The translations under genes and the position numbers were made by a program. Below the pieces are notes generated by a model. The model was not told where the DNA came from and searched no databases. It saw nothing but the letters and a program-made list of their open reading frames with translations. Below, in pieces: positions 23,191-34,282 of a DNA stretch of 64,000 bases; position 1 is the first letter of the stretch, and each line of letters starts with the position of its first letter. Origin of the DNA: Juglans regia (Eukaryota > Streptophyta > Magnoliopsida > Fagales > Juglandaceae); assembly GCF_001411555.2 (NCBI RefSeq), contig NC_049901.1:25346562-25410561 (forward strand), in the 5' to 3' direction.

Positions 23191-23212
23191 TGAGATTTGT
23201 AATCAAATCTCA
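23191..23212 (+). other. Conserved hairpin of LTR-D
   Basis: TGAGATTTG pairs perfectly with CAAATCTCA around a TAAT loop. It lies about 520 bp before the LTR end, the position held by TGAGTT/AACTCA in LTR-E. Confidence 0.6.
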
Positions 23213-23734
23213 TCGTGGTAGTCCCAACTACCATTCCCCCCAAATGGTAGGCGATGTGTCAGGATCAGAGCAGGGAGCTGACACTGGCAAACTAGAGGAG
23301 GTTGACTAGACGCCATAGACGCAACACGGAGCTTGCAGCCTCCATAGTTAGGTCTTTGGATAGTATTATGGCATCATTAGTCGAGTTACACGAGTTACTC
23401 AACGAACTAGCCTAATAGTATATTTTGGCAATGTAATTATAGAGCCAGGTCTCCGTTGTTTTGTGATTACAGTCTTCTGAGACCTGTGCTGTAATTGTTG
23501 ATGTTTTAAGCATGCATGATTTGTGTTTTAACTATTTGAGATATTGTAAGTTTGGTGCATAGTATTGCTAAAAAAAAAAAATTATCTGCTTCGAGTATTG
23601 CATTATGCTAGATGCATGTTAGAAACATTGCATCTTATATGTTATGAACGGGGGGTAGGTAACCTTGTGTTGCATGTCCCGACGCTTCGAATGTCCGTTC
23701 GATCCCAAGCGGAATCTGGGGACGTCACACACTA

Positions 23735-23930
23735 CCCTTGGCTGCACCTAATAGTGCTTCGATGTGAGAGGGGAAACCCACCTCATCACCCTCCATACCA
23801 CACGACAGCAGCAGGTAGTCCTTGCCCTCACTATTATTCACTTTATGTGACATAGGCACCTTGAATCAAAGGTCATTTAAGCCCATACCTCCCACCTCTA
23901 GAAGTATAAAGTCGTGCGAGACACACTTCC
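23735..23930 (+). repeat. LTR-D copy D1, third piece
   Basis: It continues from 14106 (CCCTTGGCTGCACCTAATAG...), matching 15150-15345 of D2. It breaks at 23930, where LTR-E sequence starts in the opposite orientation. Non-coding. Confidence 0.75.
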
Positions 23931-25480
23931 AACCCGGCTTACCTGGACTTCTTACATTTTTAGAATTTTCCTCAAAAATTTCGATTCAACTGTAAATCGT
24001 ATAACCTTAAAATATCCCTTAATTCTAAAATATCCACATTCTCTAAATTTCCTTGATATCAATCAACACTTAAGATAAGTACTAGTAAAAATTTCATTAA
24101 ATAAAAAAAATAGCTTTAATCATATTTAAAATGCTAAAAATAAAATTACACACTTACTATAAAAATAATTTACTACCAATAATATAATTTAAAAATCCAA
24201 TTTATTTTTTGTACAATTTCTTATACTTCTGACAAAGACCACGTAAAAACAGATTTAATATAAACATAATTCCAAACTGAAACCATCCAATAATAAGGGC
24301 AAAATTGTAATTTCATATCAAAATAATATGTAAAACTAAATTTTCGTAGCCTCTGTAACACCTAGTTATAATAAAATCATTCTCATGAGTTACGCAGTGC
24401 AACAGTTGACGAGGCAGGGGCGCGGGATACTCACCGAGAAGGGGGAGCTGCATGCGGTGCAACAAAGAAGGATGTTGTCCTGGCGACATCGTATTGAGAG
24501 AAAAAGAGACGAGCGAGAGAGAGGGAGAGAGATCGAAAGGGCCATGGTGTGAGGGGGAGATATATTACGAAAAGGGAGGGTGGTGCAGGGTGTAGCAAGA
24601 TTGGATTGTGGCCGTTTTTGTCAAGAACGATGGTTGAACGATGCTTGGGAAATAGGGTCTAGCTATGGAAGTACTCTGTTTCTTGGTGAAAAAACAGAGC
24701 AGTTTTGGCTTCTTTCGGAGGTTTCTCTGCGGGTTGTGTTGCTTCTGTTGAGGCTGGCAGTGGTTGGTTTTGCTTCGGGGTAGCGAGGCTACTAGATGGA
24801 ACGAAAGTTGTGGGTTGCAGGGAGGCCGAGAGAGTGCAATTTTGCGGGTTTGGTGGCTTAGGGAGATACGGGTGTGGGGTTTTGTGATGGTGAGGTCGTG
24901 CAACTAGGCTGCAGGCGAGGTCTAACGCCATGGGTGTGGAGGTGGGGAGACAGCGATGGTGACTACCTGGAGGTTGTGGAGGGTGGCAACTTGTGGTGGA
25001 AGATGGTTTGAGGATGGAGCTACTTATGTACATGGGTGGAGACTGTCGTGGGAGGTTTGTGGCAGCTGTAGGCTTGGTAAACTATCACCAGTCGGTACAT
25101 ATGTATATATTTATAGGCGAAGGAAAAACTCTAAAGAAATGAGGGAGATGTGCGTGTGCATGGAGTGGATAAATACATTAGATACTAGTAAGCTTATGAC
25201 TAACGGAAAGAGACATGTAAAGGTGGGGAGTTTTTTAAAAACAAACTACGATTGGGTCTCCGGTTTAATAAAAACGGGCGTGGGCCATACAGTGATCGAT
25301 GATCGGGTAGAGTCCATTTCAAAAATTTAAGTACAATGACAATTCCATTAGAAAAAATTTGATAACAGTTAAAAACCAATTTGGGCCCATAAAATAGTAA
25401 TCTCAAAAATTTCAACTGGGCTTTCATATACTTAACTCAAAAATGTAAAAATAAGCTTGGCACTAGGCCCAGGTGTTACA
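23931..25480 (-). mobile_element. LTR-E copy E5, 3' LTR of Elt-R (truncated)
   Basis: On the minus strand it starts TGTAACACCTGGG at 25480, next to a polypurine tract, and ends at 23931 in the GTAAGC region, lacking the last 1 kb or so. It contains a TATA-like CTATAAATA near 25117-25107. Open frames on the + strand (24956-25330) are shared with the copy at 37718-38047 but lie antisense in LTR sequence and have no recognisable domain. Confidence 0.75.
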
Positions 25481-25497
25481 TTCTCCCTCCTTAAAAA
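25481..25497 (-). other. Elt-R polypurine tract
   Basis: Minus strand TTTTTAAGGAGGGAGAA, preceded by TTTCGAGGACAAAAT. This is the arrangement seen at the 3' end of Tekay/Del-type chromoviruses. Confidence 0.75.
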
Positions 25498-26155
25498 GAT
25501 TTTGTCCTCGAAATTTGCTAGTACCATAAGCAAAGTCTAAATATTTATCCGCTGCAACCATTCTGTGCCTACCTCAATTGTCAATCATATTGTCGAACCT
25601 AATTAATATACCAAAAAATTGTCAAAACTAATATTCCAAATTCTAATTAACCCTCCAATATTGTCGACCATATTCTCCCATATTTTCCCTAGCCATACAC
25701 ATGCACACTGTCATTTCAAGTCTAAAATATAAACCTCCCTAATGCAATTAAAGACCAAATAATAAATTTCAAATTCTCCACCTAATATAAAACCTCAACA
25801 AATAACGAAATAAAGTCTCAAACTATCATATCACTAAAACCATGCTTCTGTTACGTACTCTAACAACTTGTAGTCCTAAACGCATTGTATCTAGCTGATA
25901 TGAACCTGTGGGAATGAATTTCGTTGAACCCACAATCAATTTGAAAACTTTCCAAGAAAGCCAAAGTCAAGTCAACGGATGGAGAACCTAGACCCGATGA
26001 GAACTTGTTTCAAGAACCTAGATTATATTAAAATATAGACCCATTGAAGGACCTGTCTCAAGAACCCAGATTATAAAGGAGGAACGCCACGAAGGTTGTG
26101 ATTTACCTTTGATAAGTTCAAGAGTTCAATCAAGAACAAGAGGAGAAAACTCAAC

Positions 26156-27151
26156 TCACAAATAAAATTCAATATTGTCTTTCTTCATTTCGGTCTCACT
26201 GTTTCTTTTCTTCTCAATCTCACCTTCACTCTTGCTTTTCAGCTCAATCTCACTTTCACTCTCACTTTCACTCTTGCTATTTAACTTATTCTCACTTTCA
26301 CTCTTGCATGTTTGCTCAATCTCCTTGTCACTTTTTCTTTTTTGATCATTCTCACTCTTTCTTTTTTGATCACTCTCATTTTCACTCTTTCTTTTTTGAT
26401 CAACCTCGCTTTTCAGCTTCAATTGGTCCCCATGGACCTGTGTTGGAGTTAAAGGAGCAAGTTTGATTGTTTTTCCATCATTTCCAAAACTGTACATGTT
26501 CCTTAACCCATCGTGGATCACCTTCCTATCATACTGCCATGGCTTCCCCAACAAAATATGACCAGCATGCATAGGCACTACATCACAAAGGATCATATCC
26601 TGGTATTTTTCAATTGAAAAAGAAACTAGCACTTGCTTATTTACCCTAACCTCCCCACAATCACTCAACCACAGCAACTTGTATGGTCTAGGGTGTTTCA
26701 AGGTAGGTAAATTCAATTTCTCCACTAAAGTAGTGCTAGCCAAATTAATACAACTCTTCAAATCAATGATCATACTACATACCTTGTTGTTGATGTGGCA
26801 TCTAGTATGAAAAATATTCTCACTCTGCTGATCTGTATCATTCATCTTAATTTGTGTATTGAGTGCACGCCTAGTAACATGAGCATCACCATACTCTTCT
26901 TTCTCATACCCATTTTTAACACTAGACTCACGTCGCCTCCTATCTCTCCCACCTTGCAGATTTCTAATCACTGCTTCTTGATTATCCATACTATCTCTCA
27001 CTTCACCCAACACCAAGTTCAACCGCTCAAACTGTTGTTGCATGGCTTGCAACACAAATGATGAGTTATCTGCCACACCTTTTGGTGATAAGTCACTTAT
27101 ATGAGACATCATAATATGCTGCACAAAAAGAATGTTAGTGGAAAATCTCAC
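26156..27151 (-). pseudogene. Elt-A2 gag-start/protease fusion
   Basis: An open frame of up to 331 codons; the likely start is the MMSH shared with Elt-A1. It has an N-terminal coiled-coil-like segment, no gag core or zinc knuckle, a defective protease site IDLKSCINLAS, then HILLGKPWQYD and a Lys/Glu/Ser linker (KRKSENESDQKRKSEN). The frame ends by running into LTR sequence. Elt-A1 has the same fusion point and the same D-L-(K/R)-S change, so both were inherited from a common parent. Confidence 0.82.
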
Positions 27152-27947
27152 ACACTCCCTTACGTGTTTATACTCGAATAATGGCAGTCCACTCGTGTTT
27201 CACTCTTAATGGTTTTTTTCCCGATAATAGTCTCACACCCTCTTGCCTTTTACCTCAATAGTTTTCCCGCTCAAGTTCTTTAAGAACTAGTTGAACTAAA
27301 TCAAGACAATACAACCTTGTATTATTCCAACCAGTAATATAGATCAAAGAAACAAGGAATGAATAAAATGACATGAGACTCAAGGAATTTATACGAGGGA
27401 CAGAGTAATTATAAAACAATATACCAACTAGAAAGATGTAATCAGCTCCTATGATGATAAAAGCTCAATCAACAAATGCTTTCTTTTCTCTTTGTTGTAA
27501 TTATGTTGCAACTTTGAATATGCTACCTTCTCTTTTCTTCATCTTCTTCTTCTTCTTTTTTTTTTTTTTTTTTCAAATTTTCTGTTCTTTTCTTTTCTTT
27601 TCCTTTCTTTTCTCTAATTCAACCACAAATAGCAATATTCAATTGTGAAAACCAAGCAGTTGAATTCAAACACACAAGCATGGACAATGAAGTAGAAGAG
27701 AATCAATGGAACGACACTCCAAGTAATTGACAAACTTAGAGATGCAGGAAACCCTAGAATTTTGAAACCCTAGGAGATGCAAATTTCAGCCAAACCCAAA
27801 ACCCTAAGAATTTCGGCAGCCTACTTTTTGTTTCTATTTTTTTTTTTTGGCAACCCTAGAACAATGAAGCCCTAGAATTAAATTTAAGGATGCTAGAATT
27901 AAAAGATAGAATCAGACCTAATTGGAAACCTTGCTCTGAATACCAAA

Positions 27948-28754
27948 TGATATGAACCCGTGGGAATGAAATCCCTTGAACCCACTGTCAATTTGAAAAC
28001 TCCCCAAGAAAGCCAAAATCAAGTCAATGGATGGAGAACCTAGATCCGATGAGAACTCGTTTCAAGAACCTAGATTATATCAAAATCTAGACCCGTTGCA
28101 GAACCCGTCTCAAGAACCCAGATTACAAAGGAGGAACGCTACAAAGGTTGTGATTTACCTTTGATAAGTTCAAAAGTTCAATTAAGAACCAGAGGAGATA
28201 AACTCAACTCGCAATGAATAAATTCATCAAATTTCATAAAACTTCATAAACTGATTAGAATGAGGCTACATAGAGTATTTAAAGCAAAACTTAATGAAAC
28301 CCTAGCCAAAATAAACCCCTATCTTCCAAAAGTGCCCCTAGATGAACAATGTCGCGCTACGGTGCCGCGCTACAGTAACTCGGCTACAGTAACCCTAATC
28401 CTAGTTCAATAAAATAATAACTTTGCCAACATGCTCTTGCATAGGCCCCCTTAAGTGCTTCCCATAATAAACTCAATTATTCTAAACTAATAAAATAAGT
28501 TCATTAAATGAATTAAATAAGTTGAAACCCTTCAAGAGCCCAAAGCCTTTAAGTCTTGTCGTTGCCCTCTTCCGTAGCTGATCAAATGAATTAAAACTGG
28601 ATCTTCATCCTTCAAGCCCCATCTTGAATGTTGGGCTCTTGCTAAACTTGTCCCAAGTGGATTGCATCAATACTTGCATTGTCTCCTTGATCTTCCTGGC
28701 CCATATAGAAGTTGCAAATAATCTTTAAAACTAGGCCCATCTTGGTTCCTATCA
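27948..28754 (-). repeat. Elt-A2 5' LTR
   Basis: 807 bp with family termini. It is closer to the solo LTR at 152-958 (same length and shared indels) than to the 722 bp Elt-A1 LTRs. Confidence 0.9.
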
Positions 28755-29370
28755 CTAGCCTTTAATACATTCATTAATATCACAAGTCTAAACCTCCAGT
28801 TCCTAATCAAAACTAGTTCCACGAAGTCAACCTAAAATCAAAACTTTAAACCCTGTCAGAATTATTTCCTACAGTCCATAGAATACGCCTATCGGAATTA
28901 AAATCTCAAATTTCATAAACTTGTTTCCCTTAAAATATGCAAATTCTAAAACCACAGATTTCACATAACTCATTCCGTAGGTCCACAAGTGCTAAAACCT
29001 TACATATCATCAAAAATCATATCCTGGAGCCCTCAGAATTCTACAACCTTAAATGTCATCAAAATCACTTGTAAAGTATGTACCATCTCTAAACCTCAAA
29101 CCTTAATTATCATCATAATCATCTCTTGGCCCTAAAATTTCTACACCTCAAGTCCAAAGTTACTTCCTAAACCCACAGATATCTAAAACCTTATATGTTA
29201 TAGTCTACAAAACCTCAAGCCTGTTTTTTTGTCAAACTTATGTCAACTTCAAAATCTAAACCTTAAATCATTTCAAAGTCGTGTCTTACAACCTACAAAA
29301 TAAGCCAATCAAATCTAAAACCTCAAATTCCATCAAACTCCTTATTATAGTATGGAAAATCTCAAATTTG

Positions 29371-29384
29371 TCTCTGATACCAAC
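29371..29384 (-). other. Elt-R primer binding site (tRNA-iMet)
   Basis: Minus strand GTTGGTATCAGAGA immediately after the LTR-E terminus. It is an exact match to TGGTATCAGAG. Confidence 0.85.
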
Positions 29385-30537
29385 TGTAACGCCCCATTCC
29401 CGGAGGTTCGGAGAGTTAGCTTCTATTACTCAAGAACATCTCCAATAATCAATAATAAATAAACAGAAACTCCACAGAACACTTAACTTATTTGTTCGAT
29501 CTAAAAATGTGTCCCTCCACATAAATACTAAACAAAAACCTCAATAAAATAAATAACATCTCCACATAGACTCAAATTATTCATAACTTGACGTACCATA
29601 ATAACCGCTAGAAATAAAACTACTAAGTATGATCCTCCAAAATACTTGTACCCTTAGCACTCATTCATCTATGATCATCAGACTTTTCCAATACTTCCTA
29701 TTTTTGTTCTCCTTCTAAACTATAAAAATATCTGAAAAATGTTATGGAGATAAGGGGTGAGATATCAACAACTCAGTAGGCAGAGAACATATGCTAGTAT
29801 GTAAACATGAGCATTTTCACTCAGTTTAGAATGCAGAAACAAAACATTTTAGTTTCAATATGCAAATCTCAAAAATACAAATTATCGGAAAATCAGAGCA
29901 ATATTTCAAACATTTCATATTCAGAAACTCACTTTTCATATTCAAAGACTCATTTGGCACAACAAGACTGAACATCTTCATCTTATCATATCATATTAAA
30001 GCATCATATCAGAACAAAGACCTTGTTTAACCCCCGTGGTAGCATTGTGCATTCTGCAGAAAGCAAAACAGAACATAAATCACCATGTTATCAAAGTGAT
30101 TGCATTCAGAGCAGATACCACTCTTATATCTCGTGGTAGGGCCATAGATCACTATTATAAGCCATGACAGGGCCAGAGTTCACTATTGTATCCCATGGCA
30201 GGGCCAAAGATCACTATTATATCCCGTGACAAGGCCAGAAGTTACTATTGTATCCCGTGACAAGGTTAGAAGTCACTATTATATCTCATGATAGGGCCAC
30301 ATAACAGAGCAAAACAGAATCAGAATCACCATATCAGAATCAGAATCAGAGTCAGAACAAAATCAGAACATCATGCCAAAGGTTTTTCAGATGCCACATC
30401 ATATCAAAACAGAGTACTGAAATTTAGATCATTCCACATTTTCCAAAACAGATTCAGAACATTTTCACATCACATGCAAATTTATCAAATTTTCATATTC
30501 GCTCATTTTTCTCAGTTCAATAAGAGAAATGCCTTCC
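29385..30537 (-). mobile_element. LTR-E copy E3, 5' LTR of Elt-R (truncated)
   Basis: The 3' end of the LTR (TGTAACGCCCC on the + strand) lies at 29385 beside the PBS. It runs right to about 30537, where it abuts a second LTR-E in the opposite orientation, so the 5' half including the promoter is lost. Confidence 0.75.
30140..30298 (-). repeat. 31 bp tandem repeat in LTR-E copy E3
   Basis: Five units of exactly 31 bp, each starting GG(C/T)CA.A, then ATCACTATTATA and CCCGTGACA. It occupies the same place in the LTR as the 30 bp array at 49631 and the 60-61 bp array at 62737. Confidence 0.8.
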
Positions 30538-32979
30538 TACTCCGCGTAATGCACACCGCGTTGCATGCCGCATGAAGCCATCGCAGCCGCCATTACCCAC
30601 TCAACCACCAACACCTTATGATAGCCACTGCAGAACACTCCTCCGCCTTGGTCTCGTAGAACCACCCCAAGCCATGCAACACCCAATCACTGACCAAGCC
30701 TGTAGCACAACACGGGTTGATTCTCCGTGACGCCGCTGCCCTGCCACCTGAACTCACGGTCAGCAACTCCACCTTGCAAACAGTGCACCACCCTCCAGCC
30801 CGTCCTCACCACCACGAAAAGTGAACCACCGTCGCCCAGCCGTTGAAGGAAGAACACCCACAGTATGCTTTGTTTCTGCACGCCGAAACAGGAGAAGTAT
30901 CCCCACCGTGAGCCACGTCGTTATCCCCCCTCCACTTTGACGCCACTGCCATCAGAGGACACTGGAGGTCGAGCCTTCAACTTCGAACACTGCCCTGCTC
31001 GACGCTCAACCCAAGACCGTCACGCACCTCACTGCATCACAGTGAGTTTCCATTCTCTCTCTCCGTCTCTCTCTTACTCACTACTCTCTCTCTCGTTCGC
31101 TCGTGCGCAACCCAGCTTGATGGAGTCTCCATCACACTTCCGCTCTTCTATCATGCCACCTCGGTCCCTCCTGCCTGCCCTGCCCCGACCTGCTTCAGTC
31201 ACAGTGAACCTCCATCGTGTACGTAGCCTCTGTTTTCCTTCCAATAATTTTGGTTTATGTAAGTATATTGCTTGGTTCTAACTTCTAAGTATATTTTACT
31301 CTAACATTGTTAATTACTTTTTTTACCCTTTGAGCTGCAAGTTATGCTAAGGTCTTTTAAAAATTTTATATTGTGTTAATAAACTGTTAATTAATTAGGA
31401 TTACAGAAAATTATTTTAACATGTTATTAAGTAAAGAATTATTTTAAAAGTAAACAATATTGGTGTAATGTTATTTTTACATTTTAGATATGATTTAGTG
31501 TATTTAAAAATAGTTATGGTTTATTTTAAAATATTTTGGGATAATTATATTCTCCAGTATTAAACTTTATAGTTGGTTTTCAATAATAAATAGGTCTGAC
31601 TTTAAAATGTTTTTGTCATAGTTATTAACAGGTTATTTTAGAAGCGTATGATTGAATATTGAAATATGAGATTAATTGGAAATTTACAAGAATTATGTGA
31701 TTATTTATAGGTGACAATTAATTATTGTTCGACATTTTGAGGAAAATTCCAAAAAAGCTAAGAAGTCCAGGTAAGCGGGGTTCCTATGCTAGACTTTGTA
31801 TTAAAATAAAATGAGCTGAGGTTATTTTTGGAAAATATACATATTTGAGTTTGAAAAGAAATTTGAACTGCCTCAGTTATTTGTTCTGTATTACTCATGA
31901 GATTCTGTTTAAGAAGAAATTATTTTCTGTCATGGCTGGTGTAGACATGGGCTTATTTTTGACATTATGTTTCTGAGCTTTGAAAAAGAGAGCGAATATG
32001 AAATTCTGTGCATAAATTATGTTGTGTTATGATTTTGTTCTGTTCGAAAAATTTTCTGTACTCTGATATAATCTGATGTGATTTCTGAAAACCTCGGGCA
32101 TAACATTCTGTTTCTATTTCTGTTCCGTTCTAACCTCACCACGGGTGTAAAACTGTGGCCTCTGTTTGGGTTGGTACCAACTTTTCTATTTCTGGTGCAC
32201 CCACTTTGGAAACAAAGTGGTTTTTTGCGTGGTCTTTCCTATGTGCACACTCAGGGCTCCGAGAATGAATAAGGAGAAGATTCACATTCTGTTTCTGCTC
32301 GATTAGCTACCGGGGTTTGCACAACCCTACCACAGGGGTTAAACATGGTATTTATTCTGATATGATAAGATAAGATATGATGTTTCAGTTTATGCTATGT
32401 CAAAGGGATTTTGATTATAAATATTTTTGAAGTTTCGCTCTAATATTTTTGATAACATGGTCTAATGCCGCATATTGAAAATATTATTCTGATTCTGCAT
32501 TTTGAAAGAAAATATTTTTCTTATGCATTCTGAACTCTGTAAATGCTCATATTTACACACTAGTATATGTCATCTGTTTACTGAGTTGTTGATAACTCAC
32601 CCCTTATCTCCAATTATTTTTCAGATAATTTTGATGGTTCAGCTGGATAACAAGAGTAGAAAGTTTTGCAATGTGTGATGATCGTAGTAGAAAAAGTGCC
32701 TGAGAGTACAAATGCTTATTTGAGAGTTGTAGTTAGTAAACTGATTTATTTTTTTGGGTATTTGATTTGATGAGTTGAGGATGTTTTCGAGTTTTTGGAG
32801 AATTTCTAATTTATGTTATTGGGAATTTCTTTATTGTAGCCACGGAGGAACTTAGATTTTTGGATTGATTAAATGGATTAATACTTTATGGGATTTTCTC
32901 GATTTTATAGTTGTGTTATTTAAGTAAATTTTATGTACTAAGGGCTAACTCTCCGGACCTTCGAGATCAAAACGTTACA
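30538..32979 (+). mobile_element. LTR-E copy E4 (5' truncated)
   Basis: A + oriented LTR-E: GC-rich leader-like part (30540-31258), donor-like GTAAGTA at 31259, acceptor ending 31710, 60 nt block 31711-31770, second donor GTAAGCGGGG, hairpin 32582-32599, terminus CGTTACA at 32979. The U3 and TATA are missing at the head-to-head junction with E3. Followed directly by LTR-D sequence in the minus orientation. Confidence 0.78.
31259..31770 (+). other. Putative intron and 60 nt exon in E4
   Basis: Intron-like 31259-31710 (GTAAGTA to TTTATAG) and exon-like 31711-31770 ending AAGTCCAG before GTAAGC. Same order as in E1. Confidence 0.45.
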
Positions 32980-33290
32980 TAAACCATGCATACTTAAGAC
33001 ATCCACGATTACAGCACAGGTCCCAAAAGACTATAATCTCAAAACAATGGAGACCTGGCTCCATAATTACATTGCCAAAATATACTATTGGGCTAGTTCA
33101 TTAAGTAACTTGCGTAACTCGACTAACGATGCCGGAATACTATCCTAAGACCTAACTATGGAGGCTGCAAGCTCCTTGTTGCGTCTACGACGTCTAGCCA
33201 ACCTCCTCCAGTCTGCCAGTGTCTGCTCCCTGTTCTAATCCTGACACATCATCTACCATTCAGGGGGAATGGTAGTTGGGAATATCACTG

Positions 33291-33312
33291 TGAGATTTGA
33301 TTACAAATCTCA
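33291..33312 (-). other. LTR-D hairpin in D3
   Basis: TGAGATTTG and CAAATCTCA arms with a four-base loop, identical in stem to 23191-23212. Confidence 0.6.
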
Positions 33313-34266
33313 ACAAGTTAATAGGAAACTTCCACACAGGTTAATCGAAGTTATAAGTAAGCATAGCATAACTTGAACTGGAACTGAAACTTAGCTTGAT
33401 GTGACGTGGCATGTACGTGAACTTAAAACATAACATGGACTAGCAACATAGCATGAACGTGAACTTGAAACATAACATGAACTTGAAACATAGCATGAAC
33501 GTGAACATACATAATTTGAACATGAACTTGAACATGTAACATAATGTGTGGCCTCACAATTGCTGTATCTCCTGTAGTGTATGCTCCACAGTTGTTGCGA
33601 TCCCATACTTCATACTCTACAGTTGTTGTGGCCCAGGAATTGTTTGTGCCACACTTGCTGGGGACACATGTAACATAATGTGTGGCTCCATTGGCGTTAG
33701 TGCCTGGTGCGCTCCGGTGACCAGCTAGTTATGCTCCATTGCGTCAACTCATGGAATTTCACACCTATTTAGACACTCCAGCGTGAACAAAGGAGTTCGA
33801 CTAAGATATTACCTTACCTAGCGCTTAGGGTCGTGATTGACATGAATAACTTAACTGGCATACATGATATTTTGTAACGTGACATAAACGACAGAAGTCC
33901 TGAAGTAGCGTAACTTGACATGGACGTAAGATGACAAACATGACATAAAATATAACAGACAACATTTCATAACATGGCAATAATGTAACAGACAATATTT
34001 TGAAACATGACATAGCATGTAACAGACAATATTTCGTAACCTTGCATAATTGTGACAGTGAATATTACATGACATGACATACATGTAAAAGATAGCATAC
34101 GTAATGTGACATACTTGCAACAGATAGTAACATGAGACAAAATATATTGTGTAATAGATAAACATGGCATGACATGGCATATATAACAACATATGAACAT
34201 AAACTGTAGTTTCCTTACACATCACACATACACAGTAAACTGGTAGTAAGTTAAGTACTGACTTAC

Positions 34267-34282
34267 CTTTGATCGTCACGTT
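34267..34282 (-). other. LTR-D micro-exon in D3
   Basis: On the minus strand TTCTCATAG precedes AACGTGACGATCAAAG, which is followed by GTAAGTCAG. The same acceptor-block-donor order is at 16785-16815. Confidence 0.4.

Larger units (their letters stand above)
14107..23729 (+). mobile_element. LTR-D copy D2, complete giant LTR-like unit
   Basis: It begins TGTAATAGCCC and ends GACGTCACA, flanked by the 5 bp duplication CACTA (14102-14106 and 23730-23734). Without the nested Elt-A1 it is about 4.84 kb. No gag or pol is visible and no internal LTR boundary was found, so it is best read as a giant solo LTR, although a small non-coding element cannot be excluded. It contains a CT-rich transcribed-looking part (15170-15440), a donor-like site at 15444, a 15 nt exon-like block, ATG-rich low-complexity arrays, hairpin repeats and a terminal hairpin at 23191. 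It is inserted in D1, a copy of the same family. Confidence 0.85.
25896..28754 (-). mobile_element. Elt-A2, truncated Elt-A copy nested in Elt-R
   Basis: Flanked by the target duplication CTAGC (25891-25895, 28755-28759). The 5' LTR (27948-28754, 807 bp) is complete. The 3' LTR is cut to its terminal 260 bp or so (25896-26157) and joins straight to the end of the gag/protease frame, so pol, the polypurine tract and most of the 3' LTR are deleted. The same gag-protease fusion as in Elt-A1 is present. Confidence 0.88.
25481..29384 (-). mobile_element. Elt-R internal region, non-coding
   Basis: After removing Elt-A2 and its duplication, only about 1.04 kb lies between the PBS (29371-29384) and the polypurine tract (25481-25497). 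It is AT-rich, with repeated CCTCAAA/CCTAAAACC phrases in 28760-29370 and no gag or pol similarity. Elt-R therefore has LTRs and priming sites but no genes, as in LARD-type non-autonomous elements. Alternatively it is a deletion product of a single copy. Confidence 0.65.

Noticed and set aside
24956..25330. Open frame shared with 37718-38047, possible host gene
   Set aside because: It lies antisense inside LTR-E copies E5 and E6, which are similar over their whole length. The shared ORF follows from recent common ancestry, and no domain is recognisable.
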